Source: CAVRZJ01 sp964594125
GTDB lineage: Bacteria > Acidobacteriota > Thermoanaerobaculia > Thermoanaerobaculales > Thermoanaerobaculaceae
Length of the DNA stretch: 64,000 nucleotides
Assembly (NCBI GenBank): GCA_964594125.1
Contig: CAZQLL010000023.1
Coordinates: forward strand, 1 to 64,000
Reading direction: 5' to 3'
Part shown: piece by piece, positions 35,115 through 46,472 of the stretch
Position numbering within the stretch: position 1 is the stretch's first letter
Layout of the letters: each line of letters starts with the position of its first letter
Notes under the pieces: model-generated
The model's database searches: none
What the model was told of the DNA's origin: nothing
The model's input: the letters and a program-made list of their open reading frames with translations, nothing else
Position numbers and translations under genes: made by a program

Positions 35115-37187
35115 TCAGAAGCCGCTCATCACCCACTCGGCGAAGCGGTCGCCGCCGGTGATCGCGACCGGCTCGGCGAGCTCGAGCGAGTCGGCGAAGT
35201 CGCGCTCGAACAGCTCGCGCGCGAGCTCGCCGACGACGCGCGCGTCGGAGGTGGCGATGTTGGTCTCGAGGTTGCGGCGCAGCGACAGCTTGTTGAAGTT
35301 GGCCGAGCCGAGGCACGCCCAGCCGTCGAAGATCGCCGCCTTGACGTGCGTCATCCCGGGGTAAACGTAGACGCGCACCCCGTTCGCGAGCAGGGCGTTC
35401 GCCGTCACCATGTTGGAGGCGTTGCCGAGCCCGAGGTCGTTCTCGCTCGGCAGCACGACGCGCACATCGACGCCGCGCCGCCGCGCGTCGACCAGTGCGC
35501 GCACGAAAGAGTTCTCGTACAGGTAGGGGTTCTCGACCCAGATCCGGCTCCGCGCCCGCCGCGCGGCGCCCATGACCGCCGAGTACACCTGCGGGTTGCC
35601 GGTGCGCGTGTACAGCGGGCGGATAGCGACGTAGTCGTCGCGGTCCGCCTCGCCCACCCAGCGGCCGCTCGCGGTCGCGGCGGCCGCCGCGAAGGCGAGG
35701 TCGCCGAGGGCGCTCGCGTGCGCCAACGCGCGCTCGAAGCCGCGCGCCAGGCGCCCCACCACCGGCCCCTCCAGCTCGACCATCATGTCGTGCCACTCGA
35801 AACGGTACTCGCGGCCGATGTTCATGCCGCCGAGGTGCGCGTACCGGCGGTCGAAGATGAACACCTTGCTGTGGTCGGACGACATCCACGGGTTGAGGAA
35901 CGCCCGCGCCGCGACGCCCGAGCCGCGCTCGAGGTACCGCCACACCGAGGCCGGTACGAGGAGTTCCGGCGGCATGGCGGAGGCGGGCGGCGCGTTGCCG
36001 GCGACGATCGTGGACATCTGGTCCATCAGCACCCGCACGCTCACCGCGCGCGAGCGCTCGCGCAGCAGGTCGGCGACCGCAAGAGCGACGTCGTCGTTGT
36101 CGAAGATGTTGACGCGGATCGCGATCGACTCGTGCGCCTCGCGCAGCCGCCGCTCCAGCACCGGGAAGTAGCGCTCGCCGTTGATCAGCAAGCGGATCGA
36201 GCCCCGGGTGGCGCGCGTGCCGGTGAGCCGGTCGAGCTCCCGTTCCCACGCCGCCGGGTCCATCGGCGCGGCCGGCGCCAGCGGCGCCACCGGCTCGTCG
36301 GTCGACGGGCGGGCGCGTGTCGCCAGCGTCGCCAGCCACTGGCCGACGATGTTGACGAGACGGCCCATCGACGACACCGGGTTCTTGACCAGCGCGATGC
36401 CGTGCGACTCGACGGTCAGCGCGACGACGGACCGGGCGGAGCGGCTGATCGGCGAGCCGGCGCGCCGCGGCTGCGGCCGCGGCAGCGTCACCGCCACGCA
36501 CAGCTTCTGCGCGGTGTCGAACAGCACAAGCCCCTCGCCGTGCCCGCGCGGCGGCATCACGAAGAGGAAGGCATCGGCGCCCACGCCGGTGCGCTCCACC
36601 TCCGCCCCGATGAAGCGCGCCGCCTCCTCGGCGAGCTCGACGAGGTTGCGGCGCGTCACGACGGCGAGCCCGGCGGGAGCGTCGCGGGGCTGCTGTACGC
36701 GCAGCTCGCCGCCGGCATCGCGGTGGACGAGGAAGTCGCCGCCGCCGATCTGGAGCAGCGCCGCCTGCCCCGGAGAGGCAGGCGCCAGCTTCTCGCCGAA
36801 CGCATGCGCGAAGCGCTCCCACGTCTCGACGTCGAGCACGGTGACCGGGCGCGCGCGCCCGGGGCGCTCGTCCGCCTCGGGCTCGAGGTCGGCCGGGACG
36901 AGCGGCGCGACCCGGAAGCGGTAGGCGTGCTCGTCGAGGCCGCGCCCGGACCAACGGGCGCGGAAGCGCTGCGGTCCGCCTTCGCCCGGCAGCATCACCG
37001 ACAGCCGGTGGCCGGAGATCCACGCCTCCACCGGTTCGACCGGCCACGCCGCGGCCACGCTGTCGAGCGCCGCGGTGCGCGCCGCCGTGTGGGCGCACGC
37101 GCCGGAGACGACCGCGAGCGGGCCGAGCAGCCCGATCGCGGGCAGCCAGCCGCGGCGGTCAGCGGTTCGTACGGGCCACCTCGTCAG
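35115..37187 (-). CDS. phospholipase D-like lipoprotein or secreted protein
   Basis: A protein of about 690 residues with two HKD motifs, HSKVFIFD (in SDHSKVFIFDRRYAHLGG) and HVKAAIFD (followed by GWACLGSANFN), the signature of phospholipase D/cardiolipin synthase-type phosphodiesterases. A roughly 300-residue N-terminal region without a recognised domain precedes them. A hydrophobic start (LPAIGLLGPLAVVSGAC) suggests a signal or lipobox. The start codon is unclear: no ATG or GTG is in frame near the 5' end; CTG at 37187, overlapping the stop of the patatin gene, is shown as the likeliest limit. Coupling with the patatin gene suggests a joint role in phospholipid turnover. Confidence 0.78.
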   Translation of the reverse strand: MTRWPVRTADRRGWLPAIGLLGPLAVVSGACAHTAARTAALDSVAAAWPVEPVEAWISGHRLSVMLPGEGGPQRFRARWSGRGLDEHAYRFRVAPLVPADLEPEADERPGRARPVTVLDVETWERFAHAFGEKLAPASPGQAALLQIGGGDFLVHRDAGGELRVQQPRDAPAGLAVVTRRNLVELAEEAARFIGAEVERTGVGADAFLFVMPPRGHGEGLVLFDTAQKLCVAVTLPRPQPRRAGSPISRSARSVVALTVESHGIALVKNPVSSMGRLVNIVGQWLATLATRARPSTDEPVAPLAPAAPMDPAAWERELDRLTGTRATRGSIRLLINGERYFPVLERRLREAHESIAIRVNIFDNDDVALAVADLLRERSRAVSVRVLMDQMSTIVAGNAPPASAMPPELLVPASVWRYLERGSGVAARAFLNPWMSSDHSKVFIFDRRYAHLGGMNIGREYRFEWHDMMVELEGPVVGRLARGFERALAHASALGDLAFAAAAATASGRWVGEADRDDYVAIRPLYTRTGNPQVYSAVMGAARRARSRIWVENPYLYENSFVRALVDARRRGVDVRVVLPSENDLGLGNASNMVTANALLANGVRVYVYPGMTHVKAAIFDGWACLGSANFNKLSLRRNLETNIATSDARVVGELARELFERDFADSLELAEPVAITGGDRFAEWVMSGF

Positions 37188-39400
37188 TAGCGGTCGCCGA
37201 TCGCCACGTAGAACCGCCCGTGACCCTCGGTGCGGCCGTACGCGACGAACGCGGGGCCGATCGGCGTGTCGGCGCCCAGGTACAGCGTCCACCCGGCCAG
37301 CAGCGAGTCGGCCGTGAGCGCCTCGTCCCGCCGATAGACGTCGCCGGCCTCGAAGGCGCCGCCCGTGAAGAACCGCACGTGGATGCCGGCGAGGTCCAGC
37401 TTCTTCAGCCGTAGGTAATAGGCGAGCGCGCCGTAGGCCACCCGCTCGCCGAGCAGCTCGTCCTGTGCCAGCCCCGAGAGATGGCCCGGCCCTCCCAGCC
37501 GGAACAGGCTGAAGATGCTCGAGCCGTCCCCGAGGTTGTCGCCGTATTCCAGCTCGGGACGCAGCGTGTGCTCGCCGAAGCTCCACGACCAGGCGCCGCG
37601 GCCGTACACCTGCTCGTACCGCTCGTCGGAGCCGAGCGACTCGGCGGACTTGGTGTAACGCAGCAGCACGGCGCCTCCGTGCCGTGGGAACGCCCGCGCC
37701 GAATCGGTGTCGACCCGGAACGCAACCGTGGCTGCGCCCCGGTGGGTGCTGAAGTCGGGGAACGCCGCCAGGCCCACGCGGTTCTCGTAGGCGTCGCTCG
37801 AGTAGCAGGCGCCGGCGCGGAGCTCGCCCCACGACCCCAGCACGCGCCCCGCATCGAGGTGCGCCTCGGCGTCCCTGGTCACATACTCCGCCACCGCCTT
37901 GCCGTCGACCCAGAGGTGCTGGCGCTCCCTGCGGTAGGTGAGCCGCGGGTGCACGAACCACCTCATCGCCGCGTCGAGCGGCTGGTAGTACCCCGTCTCG
38001 ACCAGGCCGACGTCCCCGAGCTGGAGGACGTTCTGCCACTCGCCGCCGCGCCGGTTCGCCGCGAGGAGCTGGTGGCGCACGATGATCGCGTAGTCCGCGC
38101 TCCCCTCCAGGTCGCCCCCGAACGCGAGCCCGAACTGCAGCCGGTTGCGCCCGTACTGCGGTGCGGTGGTGGGGACGACGAGCTCCTGCGAGCCGTCGGG
38201 GAGCCGCTCGAGCCTGGGCTTGATGACGCCGAAGTAATCCCGGTTGTACAGGCGCAGCAGCGCCGGTCGGAGCGTCGCGTCGTCGGCGCGGTCGCCGGGG
38301 GCGACCGCCAGCGCCTCACTCACCACCTCGTCGGAGACCGGGCTCGAGTTCTCGATGCGAATGGAGTCGATGACGATCTCCTCCGCCGGCCGGACGTGGT
38401 GGCGCGCCTTGAACGCTGCCCATGCGGCGTCGTCCGCAGCCAACGGGCGCAGCGCCTCGATCTGCTGCCGCGCCGCCTGCTCGCCGATCCCAACGGCCTC
38501 GGCGGCGCGCTCGAACGAGACGAACGAGATGTCGCCGAGCTCCGGGACGATAAGGACGTCGCCGTCGGCGAGGCGTCCGACGTCGGCCATGCGGTTGGAC
38601 ACCGTGAGGATGCTGTTGAGCTGGCTGAAGACGCTGAAGAAGTCGGAGAACGTCTCGTCCTCACCGGTCAGCGGGCTCGAGATGTCGACGGCGACGATGC
38701 GCTGCGCGCCCAACTGCTGCGCGACCCCCACCGGCAGGTTGGCGGCGGCGCCGCCGTCGACGAGCTTGCGCCCGTCGCGCTCGACCGGCGGGAACGCCCC
38801 CGGGATCGACATGCTGGCGCGCATCGCGGTGGCGAGCGAGCCGTCGCCGAGCACCACCGCCTCGCCGGTCGCGATGTCCATCGCGACGGCGCGGTACGGT
38901 ATCGGCAGGCGGTCGAAGTCGTTCTCGCCGGTCGTCTGCATCTCGAGAGCGCGCAGCAGCAGCTCGAGGCTCTGCCCACCCAGCACCCCCGGCGGGATGT
39001 ACGGCTTGAGCCCCTTGAAGCGCAGCTTGGTCGGGATCAACTGCGGCCGGTCGTCCTGCTTGCGGCGGAACGATTTCTCACTGCGCCGCACGGTGTCGGA
39101 GAACACCGAGTTCCACTCCACGGACTTGAGCAGCGTCTCGATCTCGCCCGGCGACCAGCCGGCGGCGTAGAGGCCGCCGACGATCGAGCCCATGCTGGTG
39201 CCGACCACCATGTCGGGCACGACGTGCAGCTCCTCCAGCACCTTGAGCACACCGATGTGGGCGGCGCCGCGGGCGCCGCCGCCCGAGAGCACGAGCACCA
39301 GGCCGGGCGGATCCGGTGGCGCCTGGGCCGCCGCCTCGACCGGGAGCGCCACTGCTGCGGCGATGGTGACTGCAGCACAGGCGGACCTCGTGAGAGCCAA
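37184..39400 (-). CDS. patatin-like phospholipase fused to a BamA-type barrel
   Basis: A 738-residue protein starting at TTG (39400), chosen because GAGGAG lies 7 bases upstream; it gives a proper signal peptide ending EAAAQ. The patatin domain (about 35-325) has the oxyanion loop SGGGARGAAHIGVL, nucleophile elbow GTSMGS and catalytic DGG (KLVDGGAAANLPVG). A POTRA-like segment (about 345-420) and a surface-antigen/BamA-like barrel (about 425-738) follow. This is the type V secretion-like PlpD/RssA architecture, placing a lipase at the outer membrane. Its stop overlaps the start region of the PLD-like gene. Confidence 0.9.
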   Translation of the reverse strand: MALTRSACAAVTIAAAVALPVEAAAQAPPDPPGLVLVLSGGGARGAAHIGVLKVLEELHVVPDMVVGTSMGSIVGGLYAAGWSPGEIETLLKSVEWNSVFSDTVRRSEKSFRRKQDDRPQLIPTKLRFKGLKPYIPPGVLGGQSLELLLRALEMQTTGENDFDRLPIPYRAVAMDIATGEAVVLGDGSLATAMRASMSIPGAFPPVERDGRKLVDGGAAANLPVGVAQQLGAQRIVAVDISSPLTGEDETFSDFFSVFSQLNSILTVSNRMADVGRLADGDVLIVPELGDISFVSFERAAEAVGIGEQAARQQIEALRPLAADDAAWAAFKARHHVRPAEEIVIDSIRIENSSPVSDEVVSEALAVAPGDRADDATLRPALLRLYNRDYFGVIKPRLERLPDGSQELVVPTTAPQYGRNRLQFGLAFGGDLEGSADYAIIVRHQLLAANRRGGEWQNVLQLGDVGLVETGYYQPLDAAMRWFVHPRLTYRRERQHLWVDGKAVAEYVTRDAEAHLDAGRVLGSWGELRAGACYSSDAYENRVGLAAFPDFSTHRGAATVAFRVDTDSARAFPRHGGAVLLRYTKSAESLGSDERYEQVYGRGAWSWSFGEHTLRPELEYGDNLGDGSSIFSLFRLGGPGHLSGLAQDELLGERVAYGALAYYLRLKKLDLAGIHVRFFTGGAFEAGDVYRRDEALTADSLLAGWTLYLGADTPIGPAFVAYGRTEGHGRFYVAIGDRY

Positions 39401-39877
39401 GTGACGTCTCCTCACAGCGCGGCGATTATAGGCCCCGCAGCTCGCTCCCCCGGTGGCGCCGGCGGAGCCGGCCCGCTCACCCCACATCGGCGCTCGTCAC
39501 TCCCAACGTCACCGCCTGAGCTCGGGCGTCGAGGCGCTCGCAACGACGGTGCCGGCGGAGGACGTGTTCAGCAGTCCACATGGGCCAGGGGCGCACCCCG
39601 GACACTGAAAGAACGTAGGAGGGCCGGCGCCCCCGCCGGCCCGGACGCCGCCAGCCAAAACCGCCGCGTGGGCGAGGGCGCCCACGCTCCCGGCCTTTCG
39701 GGAGGGACTTTCTCGACAATGACGCTCACCTTCATGCTCCAGGGTGCGCCACGGCCTTGAGGATTGCCCTGAAGGTCCGTAACCCTCCCGAGGGCATGCC
39801 TGCCTGGCAGACAAGCAGGTGCCCTTGCCCGCACCACTTCGGTGAGACGACGAGCACGTCGATCGCCTTAGCAGGTC
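39401..39877. other. gene-free interval with repeat copy
   Basis: This 477-base spacer lies between the patatin and pyruvate kinase genes. It holds family 1 repeat copy 2 (39618-39691) and, around 39680-39700, a short palindrome CCCGGCCTTTCGGGAGGG. From 39732 to 39877 a minus-strand frame continues from an out-of-frame shadow of the pyruvate kinase gene; it has no start of its own and is not called. Confidence 0.5.
39618..39691 (+). repeat. double-hairpin repeat family 1, copy 2
   Basis: Stem GGGCCGGC/GCCGGCCC with loop GCCCCC (39621-39642) and stem GCGTGGGC/GCCCACGC with loop GAGGGC (39666-39687), separated by 23 bases. The loops are complementary at five of six positions. Same orientation as copy 3. 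Confidence 0.8.
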
Positions 39878-41340
<1,463 letters not shown>

Positions 41341-41344
<4 letters not shown>

Positions 41345-42441
41345 GTCGCCGCACCCTTGCCTGTCAGCATGCCGCCGAACTCGCTCTGGTAGAGGCGCAG
41401 CAGCACCTGGCACAGGCCGAACACGATCGGCCCGTACACCAGGCCGGGCATGCCGAACAGTTGCAGGCCGCCGAGCACCGCGAAGAACATCCACAGCACG
41501 CTCATCTCCGAACCGCCCTTCATCAGCAGCGGGCGCAGGAAGTTGTCGAGCGTGCCGACGATCAGGAGCGACCACAGCGCGAGGAAGATCGCGGATCCGG
41601 TGTGCCCGGTGAGCAGCAGGAACGCCACCGACGGCACCCACACGAGCGCGGTGCCGACGAACGGGATCAGGCTGGTGAACGCCATCACGGAACCCCAGAA
41701 CACCCCCGGCAGGCCGGCGATCTGCAGCCCGATCCCCCCGGCCGCCCCCTGAGCGACCGCGGTCCCGAGGATACCGAGCAGCGACGAGCGCGACACGATG
41801 CGGAACTGCGTGAGCAGCATCTCCTCCTGGTCGGTGCGCAGCGGGCTGAGCGACTGCAAGCCCCGGATCAACTGCTCCCCGTCGCGCACGAAGAAGAAGA
41901 GGATGAACAGCATCAGGATCACCTTGGCGACCAGCCCGCCGGTGCTCGAGAGAAGCGCTCCGGCCTTCGACGCGACGAAGTTCCCCAGCTTGCCCGACAC
42001 CGTGAGGATCGTCTGCTTGAGGTCGAGCCGCGCCGGGTCGACCAGCGGCATCGCCTTCTCCGCGAACGCCTTGAAGCCGTCGAGGCGGGGGCTCGCCATC
42101 GCCTTCTCGACGTTGCCCTCCTTGACCCACGCCTGGATCGCCTGCACGGAGTCGGCGCCCTGGTTCACGATCCCGACGGCGAGCAGCGACAGCGGCCCGA
42201 CGATGATCACCACGACCAGAAGGCAGGTGAGCACCGCCGCCGGCGTCGCGCGCCCGCGCAGGCGGGAGCGCAGCCAGCGGTACACCGGGTGGACGATCGG
42301 CGCGAGGATCGCGGCCAGCAGGATCGGGTCGAAGAACGGCTTGATGATCCGGAACGCCAGGTACAGCGCCCCGGCGAGCAGGGCGAGCAGGACGAGCTGA
42401 CCGGCGTTCGCGAAGCGGGCTGCGCTATTGTCCTCAGGCAT
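41341..42441 (-). CDS. AI-2E family transporter
   Basis: A 366-residue membrane protein with about eight hydrophobic segments and the family pattern: an N-terminal FRIIKPFFDPILLAAILAPI, a long soluble insert (about 100-165), LMLFILFFFVRDGEQLI, and the C-terminal GIPxVG-like block TSLIPFVGTALVWVPSVAFL with DNFLRPLLMKG. The family (PF01594) includes TqsA and sodium/proton-type exporters; autoinducer export should not be assumed. It overlaps the pyruvate kinase start, forming a two-gene unit. Confidence 0.88.
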
Positions 42442-42599
42442 GCGGCGAGTGTACACCGCGCCCCGACGCACATCGTCCGCCGCGGGGAACGTGTCAACGG
42501 CGAGCCGTCCCGCTCGTCTCCCCGGTTGGCGCGGGACGCGGGCGTGCCGGGCGGCGAGCCGGCTGCTAGACTCGCACCAGGGAAACCGGGAGGACCGAG

Positions 42600-43133
42600 A
42601 TGAGAACCACAAGCGCGTGCTCGGTGGCGATCGTGATGTCGCTCGCCGCGGCGGCATGCTCGACGATCACCGTCAGCACCGACTACGACCGCGCGGTCGA
42701 CTTCACGCGGTTCGCCTCGTTCGAGCTGCGCACGGGTCAGTCGCTGAAGAACCCGCTGATGCGCGACCGCATCGAGGCCGCGCTCGTCAGGGAGCTCGAG
42801 AGCAAGGGGCTCACGCGCGCCGCCGGCCGCCCCGACCTCTGGGTCTCGGCGCACGTGCGGATGAGCAACGAGAAGCAGATCGACACCACCCGCTTCGGCT
42901 ACCGGTGGGGCCGCTGGGGGTACTGGGGCGGCGGCACCGCCGTCACCACCGTGCGCAAGGTGCCGGTCGGCACGCTCATCGTCGACCTCGTCGACGCCGA
43001 GCGGAAGGAGCTGGTCTGGCAAGGCGTCGCTTCCGACGCGATCGATCCCGGCGCCGACGCCGCCGCACGCGACAAGGCGGTCGCCGCGATGATCGCCACG
43101 ATGCTCAAGGACTATCCGCCCGCAGCCCGATAG
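42600..43133 (+). CDS. DUF4136 lipoprotein
   Basis: A 177-residue lipoprotein with lipobox LAAAAC (Cys about residue 20) and the family blocks TVSTDYDRAVDFTRFASFEL, a Trp/Gly-rich WGRWGYWGGG and VGTLIVDLVDAERKELVWQGV. It is clearly a paralogue of the protein at 9421 (shared NPL.R.RIE.A, KGLTR and VPVGTLI.DLVDA). AGGACCGAG lies upstream of the ATG. It is divergent from the AI-2E transporter gene. Confidence 0.88.
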   Translation: MRTTSACSVAIVMSLAAAACSTITVSTDYDRAVDFTRFASFELRTGQSLKNPLMRDRIEAALVRELESKGLTRAAGRPDLWVSAHVRMSNEKQIDTTRFGYRWGRWGYWGGGTAVTTVRKVPVGTLIVDLVDAERKELVWQGVASDAIDPGADAAARDKAVAAMIATMLKDYPPAAR

Positions 43134-43140
43134 ACTGGAT

Positions 43141-43220
43141 GATCGGCCGGCCGGCGGCCGGCTGTGGCGTGGACCAGCCGGACCCATGCACGGTCGGCCG
43201 CGCGGCGGGCGGTCCCTGCA
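43141..43220. repeat. GC-palindrome repeat family 2, two-arm copy
   Basis: CGGCCGGCCGGCGGCCGG then CTGTGGCG, a spacer with CCAGCCGGACCC, and the second arm CGGTCGGCCGCGCGGCGGGC. It aligns with the element at 35001-35090 in the same orientation. It sits between the convergent DUF4136 and PF10136 genes. Confidence 0.6.
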
Positions 43221-43244
43221 GCGCGCGTTCCTGGCCGCGGCGGA

Positions 43245-45389
43245 TCAGACGCGCTCGAGCGGAGGCGGGTCGCGGCGGGGCGGCAGGACGAAGTCGCGCG
43301 GCGCAGTGACGAAGCGGCGGTACAGCCCCCCGAGCAGCGCGCGCACCTCGCGTCCGGGCAGCTCGTAGGCGCGCGCCGCGGTGGCCAGTGCGAGCAGGAA
43401 GCTCACCCCCAGGTTGAGCGCGAACATCACGGCGACGCCGACGACGCCGCGCACGAACAGGCCGTCGCCGAACCACTTCTGCCCCAGGGAGAACGCCGCG
43501 AGCGAGAGGATCCCCGAGTTCAGGGTGACGTGGCGTACGTCGAGCGGCACGCCGAGGAAGTGGCCGATCGCCGGCGTCATCCCGAGCATGAACCCGAGCG
43601 AGACGTTCGTTCCCCATCCGGACGCATTGCGCGCCAGCGCCCGCCCCCAGCGCGCCGCCCGCTCCGGACCGATGCGCCTGCGCAGCGGGTGATAGGTGAT
43701 CGCCTCGGCGACGCGGTGGTAGGCGCAGAAGTTGTCGAACCACCCGCCGGCGACGCTCGCCGCCCACAGGATCACGCCGGTGAGCGCCGCGTAGAACACC
43801 GTGCCGCTGTTGACCGGGGAGAGCGCCGTGTAGACGCCAGCCGCCGTTTCCTCCGCGAGCAGCGGGCGCGAGAAGACGGCCTTCCACCCCGCGACCAGCA
43901 GCGCGGCCGACGCGGCCACGACCGCGACGTTCGACGCCGCGGCGGCGAGCTGCGAGCGGCAGATGCGCGCGGCGAGCTCGATCACCTCGTCGGCCCGCTC
44001 GGTGCCGCGCCGCTCGCGCATGATCGCGGCCAGCGTCGCCGCCGTCATCGCCGGCTGCTTGGTCGCCAGGATCAGCCCGAAGCGCTGCAGCAGCAGGAAG
44101 CTCACGGCGTAGTTGAGGCCGTACAGCATGCCGTGCGCGAAGTCGGAGGCGGGCAGCGCCGAGAACGCCGTCTTGACCGCCGCGGTGCCGGCGGTGAGCG
44201 CGCCGCCGCCGGCCGCGGCCAGCCAGACATGGCGGTACGCCGCGCGCGTGTGCGCGATGTAGTGCTCGCCGGTCTGCCCGGAGCGCTCGACGATCCGCCG
44301 CTGCAGCAATCGCGTGCTCCAGCGCAGCAGGTGACGGACGCTGCGGTCCTGGTGCGCCGAGACGACCAGGCGCGTGAGCAGGCGGCGGGACGCCTCGGCC
44401 GCGGCCTCGTCCGAGCCCGCGGCGACCACCGCGAGCATCGCCTCCATGCGCTCGAGCGAGCGCTCGATCACCTCGAGCGCGTAGATCAGGTCGGTGTTGA
44501 CGCCCTCGGTCGCCAGGCGGCGGTGCACCTCGACCATCTCCGCGCGGCACCCGGCCTGGCAGTCGCGCCAGCGCGAGACGGCCTCGGCGACGGGCCCTCC
44601 CGCCGCCCACGCCGCCGCCACCGCCTCGCTCTCGCGCGCGAGGCGGTAGAACGGCGACTCCGACACCGGGCGCCGGAAGCCGCGCGCCCGCACGCTCTCG
44701 GCCAGCCCCTGCGCCTGCACCCACGCCGCGAGCAGGCGGAAGCCGTCGGCGAACGCGCGGCGCAGCGGCTGCCACGCCGCCGTGTCGCGCAGCGGCAGCA
44801 GCACCCGGACCACCCGCGCGAACGCCTCGGGATCGAGGCGGACGAACGCCTCGACCTCGCCGGCGTCGCGGAACAGCCGGCGCAGCAGCGCCGCGAGGTC
44901 GCGGTCGTCGCGCGGCTGCGGCAGCAGCCGCCGCATCACGCGGTCGGCGAGCTCCGAGAAGAAGCCGCGCTCGGTCGGCACGCCCGCGACCGCGAACAGC
45001 GACGTGGCGTCGGTCTCGGCGAGGATCGCGGCGACCGCCCGGTGGAAACCCGCGCGCACCGCCGCATCGGCTTCGAGAAGGTCGAGCAGAACGTGCTGGC
45101 GGCGCGGCTCCGGCGCCGCCGCTGCGCCGGCGGCGCTGTCAGGCGCCGGCATCGCCGCGCCGCCGCGCACCCAGCGCACCACCCGCACCAGCGCGCTCAG
45201 GCGCTCTGCGAGGTCCCCGGCGCCGAGAAGCCGCGCGAGCCGGCCGGCGAGCTCCTCCCGCGCCGCGGGGGCGACCCCGGCGCACTCCCGCAGCTCGCCG
45301 AGCCGCGCCGCGATCGCGGCCGCGTCGACGCCTTCTGCTTCGCCGGCGCCGGGCAAGGGCAGGCGGTCCTCCGTATCTCCCCTGCTCAC
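43245..45389 (-). CDS. PF10136-type membrane protein (annotated site-specific recombinase)
   Basis: A 714-residue protein. The N-terminal 330 residues are soluble and helical; the C-terminal half has at least six membrane segments. Blocks such as YGLNYAVSFLLLQRFGLILATKQPAMTA and NASGWGTNVSLGFMLGMTPA match the SpecificRecomb family (PF10136), named after a gonococcal gene. The many transmembrane helices and the lack of any recombinase catalytic motif make a DNA recombinase role unlikely; it is probably a membrane protein of unknown function. GTG at 45389 is the chosen start, without a clear Shine-Dalgarno. Confidence 0.78.
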   Translation of the reverse strand: MSRGDTEDRLPLPGAGEAEGVDAAAIAARLGELRECAGVAPAAREELAGRLARLLGAGDLAERLSALVRVVRWVRGGAAMPAPDSAAGAAAAPEPRRQHVLLDLLEADAAVRAGFHRAVAAILAETDATSLFAVAGVPTERGFFSELADRVMRRLLPQPRDDRDLAALLRRLFRDAGEVEAFVRLDPEAFARVVRVLLPLRDTAAWQPLRRAFADGFRLLAAWVQAQGLAESVRARGFRRPVSESPFYRLARESEAVAAAWAAGGPVAEAVSRWRDCQAGCRAEMVEVHRRLATEGVNTDLIYALEVIERSLERMEAMLAVVAAGSDEAAAEASRRLLTRLVVSAHQDRSVRHLLRWSTRLLQRRIVERSGQTGEHYIAHTRAAYRHVWLAAAGGGALTAGTAAVKTAFSALPASDFAHGMLYGLNYAVSFLLLQRFGLILATKQPAMTAATLAAIMRERRGTERADEVIELAARICRSQLAAAASNVAVVAASAALLVAGWKAVFSRPLLAEETAAGVYTALSPVNSGTVFYAALTGVILWAASVAGGWFDNFCAYHRVAEAITYHPLRRRIGPERAARWGRALARNASGWGTNVSLGFMLGMTPAIGHFLGVPLDVRHVTLNSGILSLAAFSLGQKWFGDGLFVRGVVGVAVMFALNLGVSFLLALATAARAYELPGREVRALLGGLYRRFVTAPRDFVLPPRRDPPPLERV

Positions 45390-45504
45390 GCTGCCATTGT
45401 AGAGGCTGCCGTGCCTCGCTCCACCGCTATACTCGCGGCGTCCCGGCGGCGCGGCGGCGGCCCTTCCGGCCACCCGCACGCGTTCGCCACGACAGGAGGC
45501 CACG

Positions 45505-46464
45505 ATGCGAACGTCCCGACTCCTGGCTGCGGCGACGCTTTCCCTTGCCGCAACGGCCAGCGCCTTCGCCGGAGCGACGCTGAAGGTCAACGGCGTCGAG
45601 ATCACGCCCGGCCAGCTCGCCATGGCCAGGTACCGGGTCACCTACGACGCGCCGTCGCTGGTCGGCGACGACGCCGCCGTCACCGGGCGCGCCGTCGACC
45701 GGCTCGTAGCCAACGTGCTCCTCGCCGACGCGGCGCGCGAGGCGGGGCTCGCGCTGTCGGACAAGGAGGTCAGGAAGGCGATCGCGGTTCTGCAGGCCGA
45801 GCTCGGCGGCAAGGCGGCGTTTACCGACACGCTCGCGCAGCTCGGCGCGACCGCCGACGAGCTCGAGGAGCTGGCGCGGCGGCGCATGCTGGCGCAGCGC
45901 TACATCGACACGGCGATCGCCCCGACCATCGCCGTCACCGAGGACGAGGCGCGCGCCTACTACACCGTCCCTGAGAACCAGGTGTACCATGCGGAGCAGC
46001 TCCGCCTGCGCGTGATCCTCGTCAACGCCATGCCCGGCGCGAGCGAGAAGGAGGAGGCGGCGGCGCGCGCGAGGATCGAGGAGGCGGAGCGGCGCGTGCT
46101 CGCCGGCGAGGAGTTCGGCGCGGTGGCGCGCGAGGTCTCCGACGACATGTCGAAGGCGAGCGGCGGCGACCTCGGCTGGGTCGGGCGCGAGGTGCTCCCG
46201 GCGCAGTTCCTCGGCACGGTGTGGGCCACCGAGCCAGGCGAGATGACCCCCGTGCTGCGCGGCCAGTTCGCCTTCGGCATCCTGCAGGTGCTCGAGAAGC
46301 GGCCGCGCGGCCCCTTCACCTTCGAGGAGATGCGGGCCGAAGTGACGGAGCGCCTGCGCAAGGAGAAGCTGGCGGCGGCGACCGCCGCGGCCGTGGCGCC
46401 GCGCCGCGCGGCGGCAACGATCGAGGCGCTGACGCCGGAGGTCGCGGCGGCGCTGCAACCCTGA
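45505..46464 (+). CDS. periplasmic parvulin-type peptidyl-prolyl isomerase
   Basis: A 319-residue secreted protein (signal peptide about 1-22). A SurA/PrsA-like N-terminal chaperone segment (TLKVNGVEITPGQLAMARYR) is followed by a PpiC rotamase domain: AEQLRLRVILVNAMP, ARIEEAERRVLAGEEFGAVAREVSDD, then KASGGDLGWVGREVLPAQF and TPVLRGQFAFGILQVLEKRP. These proteins help fold or deliver outer-membrane proteins. The next gene starts 9 bases later, suggesting an operon. Confidence 0.9.
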   Translation: MRTSRLLAAATLSLAATASAFAGATLKVNGVEITPGQLAMARYRVTYDAPSLVGDDAAVTGRAVDRLVANVLLADAAREAGLALSDKEVRKAIAVLQAELGGKAAFTDTLAQLGATADELEELARRRMLAQRYIDTAIAPTIAVTEDEARAYYTVPENQVYHAEQLRLRVILVNAMPGASEKEEAAARARIEEAERRVLAGEEFGAVAREVSDDMSKASGGDLGWVGREVLPAQFLGTVWATEPGEMTPVLRGQFAFGILQVLEKRPRGPFTFEEMRAEVTERLRKEKLAAATAAAVAPRRAAATIEALTPEVAAALQP

Positions 46465-46472
46465 GCACCGGC

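Noticed and set aside
34078..37098. 1006-residue minus-strand fusion of PLD-like and nucleotidyltransferase
   Set aside because: Only the last 269 residues have the nucleotidyltransferase motifs; the upstream part is out of frame with the HKD motifs, which lie in the frame called at 35115.
39732..39877. Possible short protein on the minus strand downstream of pyruvate kinase
   Set aside because: The readable segment is a tail of an out-of-frame shadow, with no start or ribosome-binding site and no recognised family.
43245..45389. DNA recombinase associated with a mobile element
   Set aside because: Despite the family name, the protein has many membrane helices and no recombinase motif, and no att sites or other mobile genes are nearby.
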